A stretch of DNA of 64,000 nucleotides from Acanthococcus lagerstroemiae (GCA_031841125.1 CM063113.1:37974197-38038196), one strand, 5' to 3'; counted from the stretch's first letter, positions 22,981 to 33,547 are shown. Numbers and translations: made by a program. Notes: generated by a model from the sequence alone, not told the origin.

Positions 22981-23846
22981 TCACTAAGCTGCATAGTCTA
23001 GTATGTTCCGTGAGTTTCGCCAAGAAACTAGAATTTTGTCAAAAAGCTTGGGAAAAGTACCAAAATAAGAAACTTCTTGACGATTTTCGCATAATAGAAG
23101 GACAGGAATATGATCACGAGTGCCATAAACGCCAAACTAACTTGCCACTTTTAAAGCCGCCTACACATAAACGCGTGAGTATGTTCGAGTGTCCCATAAC
23201 TACGCTCAGTATTCCTGAAGGTGGCCCAGTCGCCAACTATTATATTTCTAGGGGCCCCAGACCCGGTAATTTATTTATTTTAGAGCCGGACAGCCCTAAA
23301 CCATCTCACTATGCGGATAAGGGATGCACAACTAAATTAGTTGCTTACGTTAGGAATGTATCCAAATCAATCAAGTCGGCGACTGCTGATAACAAGCCCG
23401 ATAATGAAGCTTCCAATACCACCGGCTCTGAGGATGAGGAGTCCAATAATCCCAGTCCTGAGAATAAGATTTCCATCACCTCAGACACTTCGGATATTTT
23501 TTCTAACCCTTCTGACTCTAACCGCGGGACTTCCACCACCTCAGACTCTGAGGATATTGTTTCCGATCTTTCCAACTCTGACCATAGGGCTTCCAATCCG
23601 CCCAGTTCGAAGAATAAGGCTTCGAAAAATCCCAGCCGTGAGGATAGGGTTTTCACCTTCTCAAACTCTGAGAATGTGATTTCTAAACCTCTCAACTGTA
23701 AGCACGAGACTTCAAATAACCCTGGCCTCAAGTATAATGCTTTCCCAACCTCAGATTTTGAGGATATCACTATGGACTCCAAGCTTAAGGCTTCAAACAC
23801 TCCAAACTTGAAGAGTAAGGTTTCCAACTCTCTTGTGTATGCGTAA
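22981..23846 (+). CDS. Secreted-family paralogue A, large second exon
   Basis: I do not recognise this gene outside the window, but it is a clear paralogue of those at 29.1, 36.2 and 45.1 kb. The exon starts after acceptor TTTCATTTCGTTTCAG (ends 22,980) in phase 1, exactly as in B, C and D. It encodes 287 further codons with no nearby ATG, so the start must lie in an upstream exon that I could not find; an RTE LINE sits in the expected intron. Numbered from the exon start, Cys8 and Cys19 (C-x10-C, then KAWEK), Cys47 and Cys70 (MFECPIT) match the four family cysteines. YYISRG...LFIL and KLVAYV follow. The rest, from about residue 138, is a Ser/Asn/Asp-rich run of about a dozen decapeptide repeats (type KASNxPSxxN). 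Likely secreted; function unknown. Confidence 0.8.
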
Positions 23847-23913
23847 ATGTTACACTTACTGTATTAACTATGTATAGATTAATAATTTTTTGTTTTCCGT
23901 TTATATAACGATG

Positions 23914-23919
23914 AATAAA
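23914..23919 (+). promoter_or_regulatory. Polyadenylation signal of gene A
   Basis: AATAAA lies 68 bases after the stop codon of gene A. A second AATAAA-like hexamer follows near 23,931. Spacing fits a short insect 3' UTR. Confidence 0.6.
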
Positions 23920-23949
23920 GTAAATTCGTAACAATAAAAATTATTCTAA

Positions 23950-24960
23950 TTCGAATGTGATTATTTCAATGATTGCTGCAATAAAAAGATGTCAACTACT
24001 GATAGTGCTTTATATATTTAAATAGATAGCCAAGATTATAAAATGTTTCCCAAAATTTGAGATTGCTTACGACGTCTAGCCGTAATTTGGCAGAAAATAT
24101 GGCAAACACTCCTCATGTTTGAAAAACCAAGGCTAAATGTTCGCGATTGCAGCTCATGAGTTTTCCCTTCTCATTAAGAATAGTATGCACCTTCAGATTT
24201 ATTCGTTTTTATTGTTTATGTTTTTTTTTTTTCAATACCCATCCCTTGGAGTTTAATGGTGCTGCGTTGGAAACTGAAGAGCTTACACATAGGGAACTTT
24301 AATTTCGTGTTTTTATTCGAAAGACAGCTCCTACTTTAAATTCAATCACGCAGAGAGGAAGCCAAAGTGATAATTCATGCAGAACTCTGCGGCAGTGGGA
24401 GTCCGAGAATAACCTCTGCCTGAAGTCATTTTTCAAGGGAAAGTCTCCCGGTCATCCCTATTCTCCCCAAATTAATGTAATAACTATGATTATGAATTGA
24501 GCGTGCTCGTTACAGAGTAAACGCGTAAGCTTTCAGCATTACTCATCTCCTCCTTACTAACGTTCTTGGGTAGTCTGGTGCAGATGCTAATTGGAGTTAC
24601 GCCATAAACTGGTCGGTTCCAATCTACCTTTAGTCAGAAACAATGGTCCCAACATGTCTGGAATTTCCTTTGAGAAACTTAGTGGCAGATTCAGGAAGTA
24701 ATCCTGGAAGAGCAATTCAAAATGTGTGAAAATCTAATAGTTTCTGCCCCTTCTCTCTCATGATAGTGCTTGAATGAGTAAACAAGCGAGAAATATTAGG
24801 TTGACTCGGGGCACAAAGTAGGCAAAATTCGTATTTTCTCGTATTTTTAAGATTTATAGTTACTTTTTCCATTGAAAAGTATATGTATGTGCAGCTTGGA
24901 CCTTCCTGTTCACTTCGCACTAAAAATTGAAAAATTGCAATATAGTATTGTAGCCACCTT
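23950..24960. other. No gene recognised
   Basis: AT-rich spacer downstream of gene A. Frames on the minus strand near 24,717-25,216 carry no recognisable domain. Confidence 0.5.
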
Positions 24961-24965
24961 AATGA

Positions 24966-25015
24966 ATGAATCCGTTCACAGGGGTAAAAAGTGAAAACCA
25001 TGGGGTAAAAAAGGA
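24966..25015. mobile_element. Solo end of the Tigger family
   Basis: 'atccgttcac', 'ggggtaaaaagtgaa' and 'ggggtaaaaaaggaac' match the subterminal boxes of the Tigger element at 48.6-52.1 kb. Only this end remains. Confidence 0.55.
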
Positions 25016-25072
25016 ACGGTATTTAAATGGCAAAATTAATATTGTTAAATAATTATTGAAGTAATAAATATA

Positions 25073-25903
25073 CTGTGAGTCACAAAAATATTCGGAAATA
25101 CAGTTTTTTTCGCAATATTGAAAGAAGAATGGGCGGAAAAAATCCGAAAAATTTGTATGTGGCAGAAGGTAGAGTAGGGAGTCTTGGAGCACCAATTTTT
25201 TTTGGAGAAGTACCAAAAATTATGCACAGAAAAAGAAAAACACGAAATATGTAGCCACATTAATATTCGGACACCGTGTATTTTTTCCATAAGAAATCCG
25301 ACTTGATCTTACATTTTCCTGAGTAAGATTCTAGAAAATGTTCCTTTGATGATCACAAGTGATTTGTGTAAACTAGAAGCTTTACAGAATACGAAATTTT
25401 AACCCACATAATCATCGCTCCTGTACTGTTTGAGTTAGAAACGGGTCATAACTATATTTTGTTTCTTTTGGGTTGCATGCTTATTATAATGGGCGGACGC
25501 AGGAAGTTTTCTTGTTGCATATTTTTTCAACCCATACCTAACTTCGCATTCAGTCATGCTACGATGTCGTAATTACCTAACTCATAATCTGCAATACTTC
25601 AATTATTCAGGTATCAACTTTTGATCATCAAAGGAACATTTTCTAGAATCTTACTCAGGAAAATGTAAGATCAAGTCGGATTTCTTATGGAAAAAATACA
25701 CGGTGTCCGAATATTAATGTGGCTACACATTTCGTGTTTTTCTTTTTCTGTGCATAATTTTTGGTACTTCTCCAAAAAAAATTGGTGCTCCAAGACTCCC
25801 TACTCTACCTTCTGCCACATACAAATTTTTCGGATTTTTTCCGCCCATTCTTCTTTCAATATTGCGAAAAAACTGTATTTCCGAATATTTTTGTGACTCA
25901 CAG
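25073..25903. mobile_element. Tc1-like IR/DR foldback MITE, 831 bp
   Basis: Arms 25,073-25,355 and 25,622-25,903 are almost perfect inverted copies (about 283 bp each), with TA on both sides (25,071-25,072 and 25,904-25,905). Each arm carries a terminal CTGTGAGTCAC...ATATTCGGA motif and an internal direct copy 'ttaatattcggacaccgtgt', the IR/DR layout of some Tc1-family elements. The 266-bp loop has no transposase. The two identical 'proteins' that can be read in the arms are mirror artefacts. Confidence 0.9.
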
Positions 25904-25905
25904 TA

Positions 25906-26233
25906 TCTGTTCACAATTTTCATAGAGAGTCGAGTATTCTCGACGGTAACTGTAATTTTGAAGAACTTATACCACTTTTGCCTTCTCAATCGTCATATTT
26001 TGTCCTCTATTTCAGGAAAATGAGAACTTGAACGGTTTGTAACACGCCTCATAAATAAGCAAGTTACTTTATTACTGTTAATTTAGACTTTGCATACTGG
26101 GGGGGCTTCAGGCTGTTTTCAAAATGATTGTTCATGAAAACTACTTTATGAAATTGAATTACTTAACACGTTCATCATTTGCCGCAAAACTAAGTTAACA
26201 GGTGTACTATTCGCCCCAGAGTAGTTTCTTTTT
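25906..26233. other. No gene recognised
   Basis: AT-rich spacer with one 7-G run near 26,100. Nothing supported. Confidence 0.5.
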
Positions 26234-26296
26234 TGCCGGTAATGCTCGAAAGGGCGGATTCCAGGGCTCGGGTTGAGAGCAAAATTAGAAAAGAGA
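26234..26296 (+). mobile_element. SINE 3'-end fragment
   Basis: 'taatgctcgaaagggcggat', 'ccagggctcgggttgagag' and 'caaaattagaaaagag' match the SINE tail at 3,940-3,971 and 35,527-35,580. It abuts the Jockey reverse-transcriptase relic directly. Confidence 0.8.
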
Positions 26297-26930
26297 TGTA
26301 CAATAGGTACCGAGTGGGTCCAATCACACTTCCCTGTGGCACTCCCGCTGAGATTAGTGAGTAGTCCGAGTATAGTTAGATCCTACCTATTCTAAATGAT
26401 TTGTCGCTTAGGTAGTTTTTATTAATCAGTTCACAGTAGGCGGAAGGTAATATTTTGTGCAGCTTGTAGATGAGTTCTTCGTGCGACACGCGACTGAAGG
26501 CTCGGGAGACGTCTAAAAGAACGGCGGGGCTGTACTCTTTGTTTTCTATGGACTGGGGGATATGGCTGACCAGTCGTTGGACCTGCTCTAAGGTAGAGTG
26601 TTTCTCCTGGGAGCCAAACTGCTCATCGGGGAGAATATTATCATTGATGATCAACTCTTTGAAATGAGATTGGAGGATTCACTTGAAGACTTTTGAGGCG
26701 ACGAAGAGAATGGAGATAGGTCCATTCGAAGTTACGTTGTCCTGAGATTTACCCGGCTTAAGGACCATTGCGATGTTAGCCAGTTTCCAATCATGCGGCA
26801 CATATGTTTCAGCCTGAAGGACGTGTTGATAAGCTTTGCGAAGTACACAGTATCTTTCTTGGTGAGTTTTATGGAAATTGAAAATAAAAATACGTTCCCG
26901 ATGTCCTGTCAAATTAGTATTCTTTCCCAA
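26297..26930 (-). mobile_element. Jockey-type LINE reverse transcriptase fragment
   Basis: On the minus strand, VPHDWKLANIAMVLKPGKSQ (26,790-26,730) leads through a frame change to LIINDNILPDEQFGSQEKHS, AVLLDVSRAFSRVSHEELIY and, near 26,340, AGVPQGSVIGPTRYLLYIS. These are the ordered fingers/palm motifs of Jockey-clade reverse transcriptases. The first catalytic block has Ser for the usual Asp-x-Val...Trp pattern (AFSRVSHE). The catalytic Asp-Asp box is absent because the fragment ends at the SINE. Inactive. Confidence 0.85.
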
Positions 26931-26997
26931 AGGCTTGAGAGTTCGCTTTAGTTGGGAAATTTTTCAGGCCACAGATGCGATACTCGATATGGTAGTT

Positions 26998-27074
26998 TCC
27001 GGGGCCGGGGGTACGGTGTCATAGAGGCCACTTTGGCATGCGTGCATCGCTATACGTCCCACCACACCAGTCAG
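26998..27074 (-). repeat. GC-rich dispersed repeat, copy 3
   Basis: The reverse complement is nearly identical to 11,863-11,940, including 'gatgcacgcatgccaaagtg' and 'gtggtgggacgtat'. A degenerate GACTCTTC-type array follows at 27,220. Confidence 0.85.
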
Positions 27075-27219
27075 GAAATTTTATTTGAGATTTTTGAAGA
27101 CATTTCTGCTAAAAGAAAACCCTTTACCCCTCACTCTGCTTGTGAAATTAGAGGCTTCTCAACTGGTAAATTTTGGACTTCTTGCTAGAAATTTTCTTTT
27201 AGTGTGCCTCTGCGAGGGA

Positions 27220-27425
27220 CAGTCCTGAAGACTAACTAAAATTCTTCAGTAATTTAGGTATGCTCCAGTGAAATTCTTACAGACTCTCCCAAATTTGTTT
27301 AGACTTTTTTGAGACTTATTCAAATCTATTTCAGACTCATCTAGGCTGTTCAGAATTCCTTTTTCAGACTTGATTACAGCTCTTCCAGACATAATCAAGA
27401 TTTCGTATGTCTGTTTCGTCAAAAC
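27220..27425 (+). repeat. Degenerate AGACTTTTTC array
   Basis: Repeated 'cagactctccc', 'agactttttt', 'agacttattc', 'cagactcatct' and 'cagacttgatt' elements every 10-25 bases. Same family as the array at 28.4 kb. Confidence 0.6.
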
Positions 27426-27451
27426 TGGAACTGAAACGAAACGTTTATGAC

Positions 27452-28351
27452 TGGTGTCCTAGAATGGCGTACTTTTTTTTTTGAATGCCAACATCTTTAA
27501 TACACGAGACCGCGAAATGTATGAAAATTTGATGAAAGATTCTTTGGATTATTTATCGCTCATTCCCAAAGTTTTGTGCTGTGAAAGAAAGTCAAATGTG
27601 TCACCGTAGTACACGTGTTCCTAAGATGGTGCAACCTGAATCGTAAGATGGCGCACTTTTTTTTTTTAATGCTGATTTCTCCAAATCTGCAGGACCAAAA
27701 TGTATCACAATTTGATTGAGGGTTCTTTGGACGTACTACTTATTCCCAAACTTTTGTGTTATTCGCTCCCAAATTCCTCCCTTAATAATTAAAATTGTGA
27801 AGAAGAGTTAAATGCGCCATCTTAAGCCATATGTTCCCGAGATAGCGCACCTTCAAATTTCAAGTAAAGTATGTATTCGAGCTATTGTACTTTTTTGACT
27901 GTCACCTCGTTCAACTCTTTTTTTTTTGCTTCGGTTAATAAATTTTCATCATTACGTAGTTTTCGTTTTGACGGATGTTGTTGCGCCATCTTAGGGTGAG
28001 TTAAATCTATTTAAAATTTAAATACGTATTAATAAACAGCGACCCAGACTAAAAATTCCTGTAGTTCACTAAAAAATGGATAAAATTCCAAACATAGTGC
28101 AACATTCACACTTCCTTCTTGTGAAAATACAAATTTGAGAATACTTTTGGTATAAAATTTAAAAAAAAAGAATTTAATTTACACGCACAAAGACAACAAG
28201 ACGTTATGGCGAAAGCAAGACAATTCTATGAGCGAGTGTTTGTACGTTAAAAAGGCATGGACACGAAGTACTAGGTCAGTGCGAAGTCAGTTTTGACATC
28301 AGTGAGGCTAGCTGCAAGAAATCTGCTGTGCGCCATCTTAGGACACACACC
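27452..28351. mobile_element. TIR DNA element with internal duplication, about 900 bp
   Basis: GGTGTCCTAGAATGGCG at the left and its near-complement CGCCATCTTAGGACACAC at 28,331-28,348 form terminal inverted repeats. The terminal motif recurs inside (27,610-27,655, about 27,805, about 27,835 and about 27,985). 27,455-27,640 and 27,645-27,830 are diverged tandem copies, both with 'gatggcgcac/gtacttttttttt' and 'ttctttgga'. No transposase is seen. Confidence 0.7.
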
Positions 28352-28379
28352 TCTGTAATTTATGGTTTTCAAAACCTAA

Positions 28380-28890
28380 AAGGAAGTCTAGACTCCCCTT
28401 TCTTCGCTGGTGCTGATTTAGGACTTAAAAAATTTGTTTAAGACTTTGTAAGGCGTTTTCTTAACACTTACTGGCTGTTCAAGACTCATTTGAAATTTCT
28501 GCGGCTCCTTTAACCTTCATTAAAACTCCTTAAAAGACCTGATTTGATCAAGACCAGTAAAGATGCTCTCTATTGGTTAATATCAGTAGGAGTTCTGACT
28601 CTTTCGAATTTTAAAAAGATTTTCAAAAGCTTTTGGAAACTATAAGTACGCAGTATTACTCTTCCAAAGTTCGTATGTCCTTCCAGTACCTATCTAGTAC
28701 TCTTCAAAACTTGTTTAAGAGTATGGAGAACTCTTCTAGCCTTGTTTAAGACTCGCTGCGACTATTCAAGCTCTTCACAACTTTCAAAACTTTTCCATTC
28801 GTGTTCAGGATTTGTTGTGACTCTTCAAGACTTGGACGAGCTGGTTTCCGACTCGATAAGGTTGTGCTATTTTTAGAACTTTTATCAAAT
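28380..28890 (+). repeat. Degenerate GACTCTTCAA array
   Basis: About 500 bases of imperfect units such as 'gactcttcaagacttg', 'agactcgctgcgactattc' and 'aagactttgtaagg'. No frame conservation. Confidence 0.65.
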
Positions 28891-29101
28891 ATTTCTCCCT
28901 GGGAGGGGCAGTTGCTCCATTGTCTCACCCGTGGATTCGCGCTTAGTTAAACTCTACTTATCCTTTCCCACTCACTTTCAGTAAATAGTTTCTTCATCAG
29001 TGATTATCAATGAGATCTATTTTTTAGAAAATAACAATCAACAAGCTCCGACCGGTACACATATTTTGTGAGACATCTCAAAAAATGAACTCCGCTGATT
29101 A

Positions 29102-29613
29102 TTAATTCTTCCTCAATCCTGGACTTGATGCTACCAATCGAACTTTCGACGTAGGGGGTTCCTGCGGCATAGCGTCGCCTGTTTTTCCATCCTGAGGGTC
29201 GGCTTGAAACGGAGTTGGCGAGTCGTCTTCGCTTGATGCTGGCAGCGAGTGTTCGCAGGAAATGAATGGTTCAGAGTCAGCAGCATTGTCGGGTTCCGCG
29301 TCTTTCAAAACAAACACGCTGTACTTTCCACCGAGTATGAACAAGTTATCTTTATTTTCCGAATCATTCTTAATCATAGCGGATATCGGACACTTGAACA
29401 TGTTCATTTGTTTGCAAGGAAGTAAACGGTTTCCGAGAACCATCAAGTGAGAGACACATCCGAAATTTGGCTTCAGTTTAAGGTCATTGATGGTGTATCC
29501 TTTTGGAAAGGGCTTTTCATTAAGTTGTTCCCAGATACGTTCGCACAGACTTAAATTACGCTTCAAATCTGATTTGCAAATTGGATCTGACCAAACTTTA
29601 TGCCACAACCGAT
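29102..29613 (-). CDS. Secreted-family paralogue B, second exon
   Basis: Read on the minus strand from acceptor TTATTTTTAATTTAG (intron side ends 29,614) in phase 1. The exon encodes RLWHKVWSDPICKSDLKRNL, then SLCERIWEQL (C-x10-C followed by R-x-W-E), then FGC and, after a further PCK, MFKCPISAM. The SRG block is reduced to NLFIL. A Ser/Asp/Pro-rich linker leads to KVRLVASS at the C-terminus (29,102-29,104 is the stop). With exon 1 at 29,706-29,823 the gene would give 209 codons, the shortest of the four. The intron is only 92 bp. Orientation is opposite to A, C and D. No AATAAA is seen downstream. Exon 1 has an in-frame TGA, so the copy may be a young pseudogene, although exon 2 is intact. 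Confidence 0.75.
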
Positions 29614-29705
29614 CTAAATTAAAAATAAAAACGGGAAAAAAGATTATTTAATTCGCTCTCTTATATATATGTAGCTGAGAGGAGAGTACGTACTTACTGA
29701 CTTAC

Positions 29706-29823
29706 ATTCGCATGTATGGTAGACTATAAATGCGTTTTCAGCAGTGCTCGGTTTCTGATTGCAAATGGCTAGTATGCTATTGAGATGACACACGGACAAT
29801 CAGAAGCCTATACGAGCTATCAT
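29706..29823 (-). pseudogene. Paralogue B, first exon with in-frame TGA in the signal peptide
   Basis: The minus-strand ATG (29,823-29,821) begins MIARIGF, then TGA, then LSVCHLNSILAICNQKPS and TAENAFIVYHTCE, up to donor GAAT|GTAAGTC (exon end 29,706), phase 1. Length is 39 codons plus 1 base, against 40 plus 1 in copy C. T-x-E-x-x-F-x-x-Y-H aligns with TLETRFLEYH of copy C, so the exon is real. The TGA at codon 8 falls in the hydrophobic core of the signal peptide. Alternatives are a polymorphism or assembly error, a different upstream leader exon, or initiation at a downstream TTG/GTG. Confidence 0.65.
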
Positions 29824-30229
29824 TTTTGTCTGGACCATCATTAAACCTTTTACAACTAGCATTTATCGGTAACACTGTTTAAAACTTGCTACGTGAAATC
29901 GATTTCGAATTCGTATCCTCGATATACTTGTTTTCACTTTCATTTGCTCGAGTATATGTGAAACCTTCTACTGGTATACTTTACCTACTCATAATTATAG
30001 TTTGTACACACTACACACATATTGTCACTATAAATAGATTGTAGGCCTTGGAATAGAGTAATTTTTTAATTTTGGTGACAGGACGATGAAGCTCGAACGA
30101 CATGGCGTTTTTCTTCAGCTTTAATTCAGTTCTACAAGGTGTTTATTTTAATGCCTACTTTTTTTTTTTTTTTTTTTTTTTTCATCATTGAGGGGATGGT
30201 CGTTTTGACCCGCGGGAAACATGGACCAA
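29824..30229. other. No gene recognised; possible upstream region of paralogue B
   Basis: AT-rich sequence. 30,160-30,182 is a poly-T tract of about 23 T. No clear core promoter can be assigned. Confidence 0.4.
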
Positions 30230-30600
30230 CTTTGGAATTTTAAATCGAAACCTATCGAGCAAAGTATCAAAATAGAGGTAGTTTGGATCATTGATTTTGA
30301 ATATCGCATTAAATTTTTGATCTGGCCTCGTCAGGGGACCCAAAATTTAAAAATGAGCAAAACTAACTTGGAATAAAATATCGAACAAAGTATCGAATAG
30401 TGATTATTTGAATCGCGGATCTTGAATATCACCACAGATTTTTGGATCCAACCTCCTTCGGGAGCCCCATTTTTGAAAAAAAAAAGAAGCAAAGCTGACA
30501 CTTTAAATATTTGAATTAAAAAAATCAACGTTTCAAGACAAGGGTTGTCTGGATCTCTGAGTTTGAATATCACCTCAGATTTTTTTATCCGACCCCTTAA
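30230..30600. repeat. Satellite-like repeat, about 125-bp unit, three copies
   Basis: Units share 'gaatatc(g/a)c(a/c)', 'agatttttggatcc(a/g)ac', 'gcaaa(a/g)ct(a/g)ac' and 'atcgaacaaagtatcgaa'. Noncoding. Confidence 0.7.
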
Positions 30601-31200
30601 GAAAGATCTTGGCTCCCCATAAAAAAGAATATCAGGAATCTATATTTTCATGTCTTTAATGCATTTTTGTGTTTACTTGTGTGAGTGTGTAGCTTGTGTA
30701 TATTACACTATTAGTGCTATAACGCTCCCAGTGGGCAATTCTACTTCCAGTGGGATGGCCAATCATCTACTATATTCAAGAAAAATTTGTGGCACTGAGC
30801 AGTAGGGTAAACACAGAAAAATTTTAATTAGGATGGAGGAGGGACGGGGTAGTGCATATAATTTCATAAGAAGACAAAAAAACACATTATAGGTTAGAGT
30901 ATAACTGTGAGTGAAGCGAGTGAAAATCTTTCGTTTTTCTTTCAATGATTCGAGTGGTAAAAATTAGTAATTTTCCACATTTTTTCCTGCTTGAGGAGAA
31001 AGGGGAGTTTATCTCCATGCTTCTTTGAAATTCTTTCAGATTTATTTTACTCGGCAAGAGACTTCCAGAAAAAACTTTTTTCAAAAGTATTGTTATTGTA
31101 TCAAAAGAGTGTTTTCTAATAGCAGTGTTGCGTTGCAAAGTCAGCGCTTTTAATGCGACGTTGCCGCATTAATGCCAAAAGCGACGACATAACGATGATG
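30601..31200. other. No gene recognised
   Basis: AT-rich spacer. Minus-strand frames around 30.8-31.1 kb have no recognisable domain. Part of 30,830-31,090 (gaggagggac...aataattttataag, tccagaaaaaac) resembles 56,020-56,215, so it is probably repeat-derived. Confidence 0.5.
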
Positions 31201-31296
31201 AGTTACTTTTCGCTCATAGTATGACTGAAAAGTTACTTTTCACTCACAGTATGACTGAAAAATTGCTTTTCACTTATAGTATGAGTGAAAAGAACG
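31201..31296. repeat. 30-bp tandem repeat, three copies, self-complementary
   Basis: Units 'agttacttttc(g/a)ctca(t/c)agta' followed by 'tgactgaaa' repeat at about 30-bp spacing. TTTTCACT(C/T)A and TGAGTGAAAA make each unit partly palindromic, so the RNA or single strand could form stacked hairpins. Confidence 0.75.
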
Positions 31297-31559
31297 AATG
31301 AGCAATTTGTTTGTTCATTGTTTTAAATGATTTCTTAACCGCTAAAATGAATATTGGAAAAGTGTAACTATCATGAGCTGATTTGGTCTTTCGATACATA
31401 TTCGTTTTGAAAAATATAATTCAATTCAAGTATCAAAAGTGAGTTCATTTTTCAAGACTCGTACATCCGTCGCTCCACTCACCTGTGGCTCGTTTTGCGC
31501 AAGTATGAACTCGTAATGAAAAAGCTCATTTTGGATACTTGTGTTGTAATTTACTATTC

Positions 31560-31880
31560 CCGTTCTGGTTTCGTGGATTGCTGTTTTCGAATATCCCCTA
31601 AGCTTTCTGATCCGATCCCCTCTAGAGCCTCAAATTCGAAAAAGAAAAGGCAAAACTGACTTGCAATACAAAATTGAACAAAGTATCGAAACAAATCTTT
31701 TTGGGTCGCCGATTTCAAATATCGCTTCAGATTTTTGAGATCCGACCCTGATTTGGGCCCAAAAACCCAAATTTGACCCCTTCAAATGGGCCACTTCGAC
31801 TTTTCTGAAAACACTGAACAACTTGTCAGAATAGGAATATTTTGGATTGCCGATTTCAAAAATTCAATTATATTCTGCTC
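31560..31880. repeat. Satellite-like repeat related to 30,230-30,600
   Basis: Contains the same markers ('gaacaaagtatcgaaac', 'cagatttttgagatccgac', 'ggcaaaactgacttg') in two to three diverged units. Confidence 0.7.
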
Positions 31881-32079
31881 CAAGCCCGATTTTCGATCAC
31901 TGTATTCGAAAATTTAATCAGATGTTTCATCTGATTCCAATTACCGCCCCAAATTAATTTTCTCCCTCTTCCAAATGCCCAATTTGCGGAGTGTTTCACG
32001 AAATCTGGAAAAACCTCTTCATTTTTTGAATGAGAAGAACTTTTTCCTTTTATTAAAGCAAGGCTAAGCAAATAGTTCA

Positions 32080-33480
32080 GTTTCTAGAAGAATGAGGAAC
32101 ATGTTCTGTTTTTATAATGCAAAAGTTCCGACGAAGCAAAACGTAGAAACATTGATGGGTGTTCCAAAAACTAAAAATCAAACTTTCCTGTTTCTAAAAT
32201 AAGAAGAACGTGGATCCATTTTACGAGAATGGAAAAAAATCGCCCTTTCCCTTTCTTGAGTGAAAGTTTTAAGGAAGTTAGGATCTAAATTTCTTTCTTC
32301 TAGGGAAAAGAGGATAATAATCGTCATTTTCTTTCTTAATGAATGAGAAATTTCAAACTTCCTTTTCTTTGAAAAAATCACCCATTTTTTCTCACGAATG
32401 AGAATTCTTGTACCAGAAATTTGGCTTTTCCTTTTCCCGAATGAGAAGAATTTCGTTCTTTTCTTTGTGGTGAGAAAAACTTTTTCCTCTTTTCGAAAAG
32501 GAGGACGATTTTCATTTTCTCTCATCCAAAAATGAAACTTTTCTCTTCTTTCCTCGGATTCTTTACATTGAGGAGAGGGAAGGGCCGATTTGTTTCTCTT
32601 CCCGCAAAGAACATATTCCGAAGGAAAAGGGGTCTGTTATTTCTAGGAAGGGAACAAATATCTTCTTCAATTTTCAACGTTGATCATTTGTTTAGTTTAC
32701 AAAATTTTACTCCCGTCGAATGAAAAATTTGTATTATGGTTCGTTCAATTTTTCAAGTCGAGTCAGTTTGGCTAATTTAAAGTGCATTATTTGGGGTTTG
32801 AAATTCAGACAGATTCAAATTATCAAAATTAAGAAATGAAGGGGAGACGTGTTGCTTTCCTCGCGGAAAAAGAAAATAGATTGTCTTTGATAAAAATAAC
32901 TCAGTTTCTTTCCTTGAAGAGGGGGAACAAAATCACTCTGAACCTTTTTTGATTCACAAAAATTTCTTTCCACTTTTCAGTGCATGGAAAATAACATGTT
33001 CTATTTTTTGAAGAACAAGTAAATTGTGATAAAAATATTTCGAGATAGAAGAGAATCGCCCTCTTCATTTCCTGAACGAAAAGAGCTTTGTTCTCTTACT
33101 GGAGCAAAATTTGAAAAACAAATTGTTCCGTTTCTTGAACAATGAGAAACATGTTTTTCTTGTGAATAAGAAGAAGACAAAAACTGATTTCTGCTCTCGG
33201 TGAGCAAAACTTCTTTTTTAAGAAAAGAGAAGTAAACTGCTCTTTTCCGGTTTTAAATAATTTTTTTTAAGAAAGAGAAATTTGTTTTTCTTTTCACGAG
33301 AAAGGTGAAATCATTTCTTCTTTTTGTGAACGTAAAGGACTTAGTTCCTCTTTTTCAGCAACAGTACCTCTTCCTTTTCTCAAGGAAAGTGAGAAAAATC
33401 ATTCATTTCCATTTCTCAAAGAGAACTTGACTTTTTTCTCTTCGGAAAAAGGAAACCTGCCGAGTTAGTTTTACCCATTT
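32080..33480. repeat. Degenerate purine/pyrimidine-rich array
   Basis: About 1.4 kb of imperfect units built on 'gaatgagaagaactt', 'tttctcttttc' and 'ggaaaa(a/g)g'. Spacing is irregular, near 50-60 bases. All frames on both strands (for example 32,178-32,525) are Lys/Arg/Phe-rich by-products. Confidence 0.7.
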
Positions 33481-33547
33481 CGACATTTTTATGTCTTTTA
33501 CTTTGGCACAGGAACTGGAAAAACGTTACTTTCACGCGCCGCGTTAA

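Noticed and set aside
23341..23827. Alternative proteins in other frames of gene A
   Set aside because: By-products of the 30-nt repeat; the family motifs are only in the frame reported.
25045..25896. Two identical 60-70-aa proteins on opposite strands
   Set aside because: They are the mirror arms of one inverted-repeat MITE.
32080..33480. CRISPR-like or coding array
   Set aside because: Units are irregular, diverged and without fixed spacers; it is a eukaryotic purine-rich repeat.
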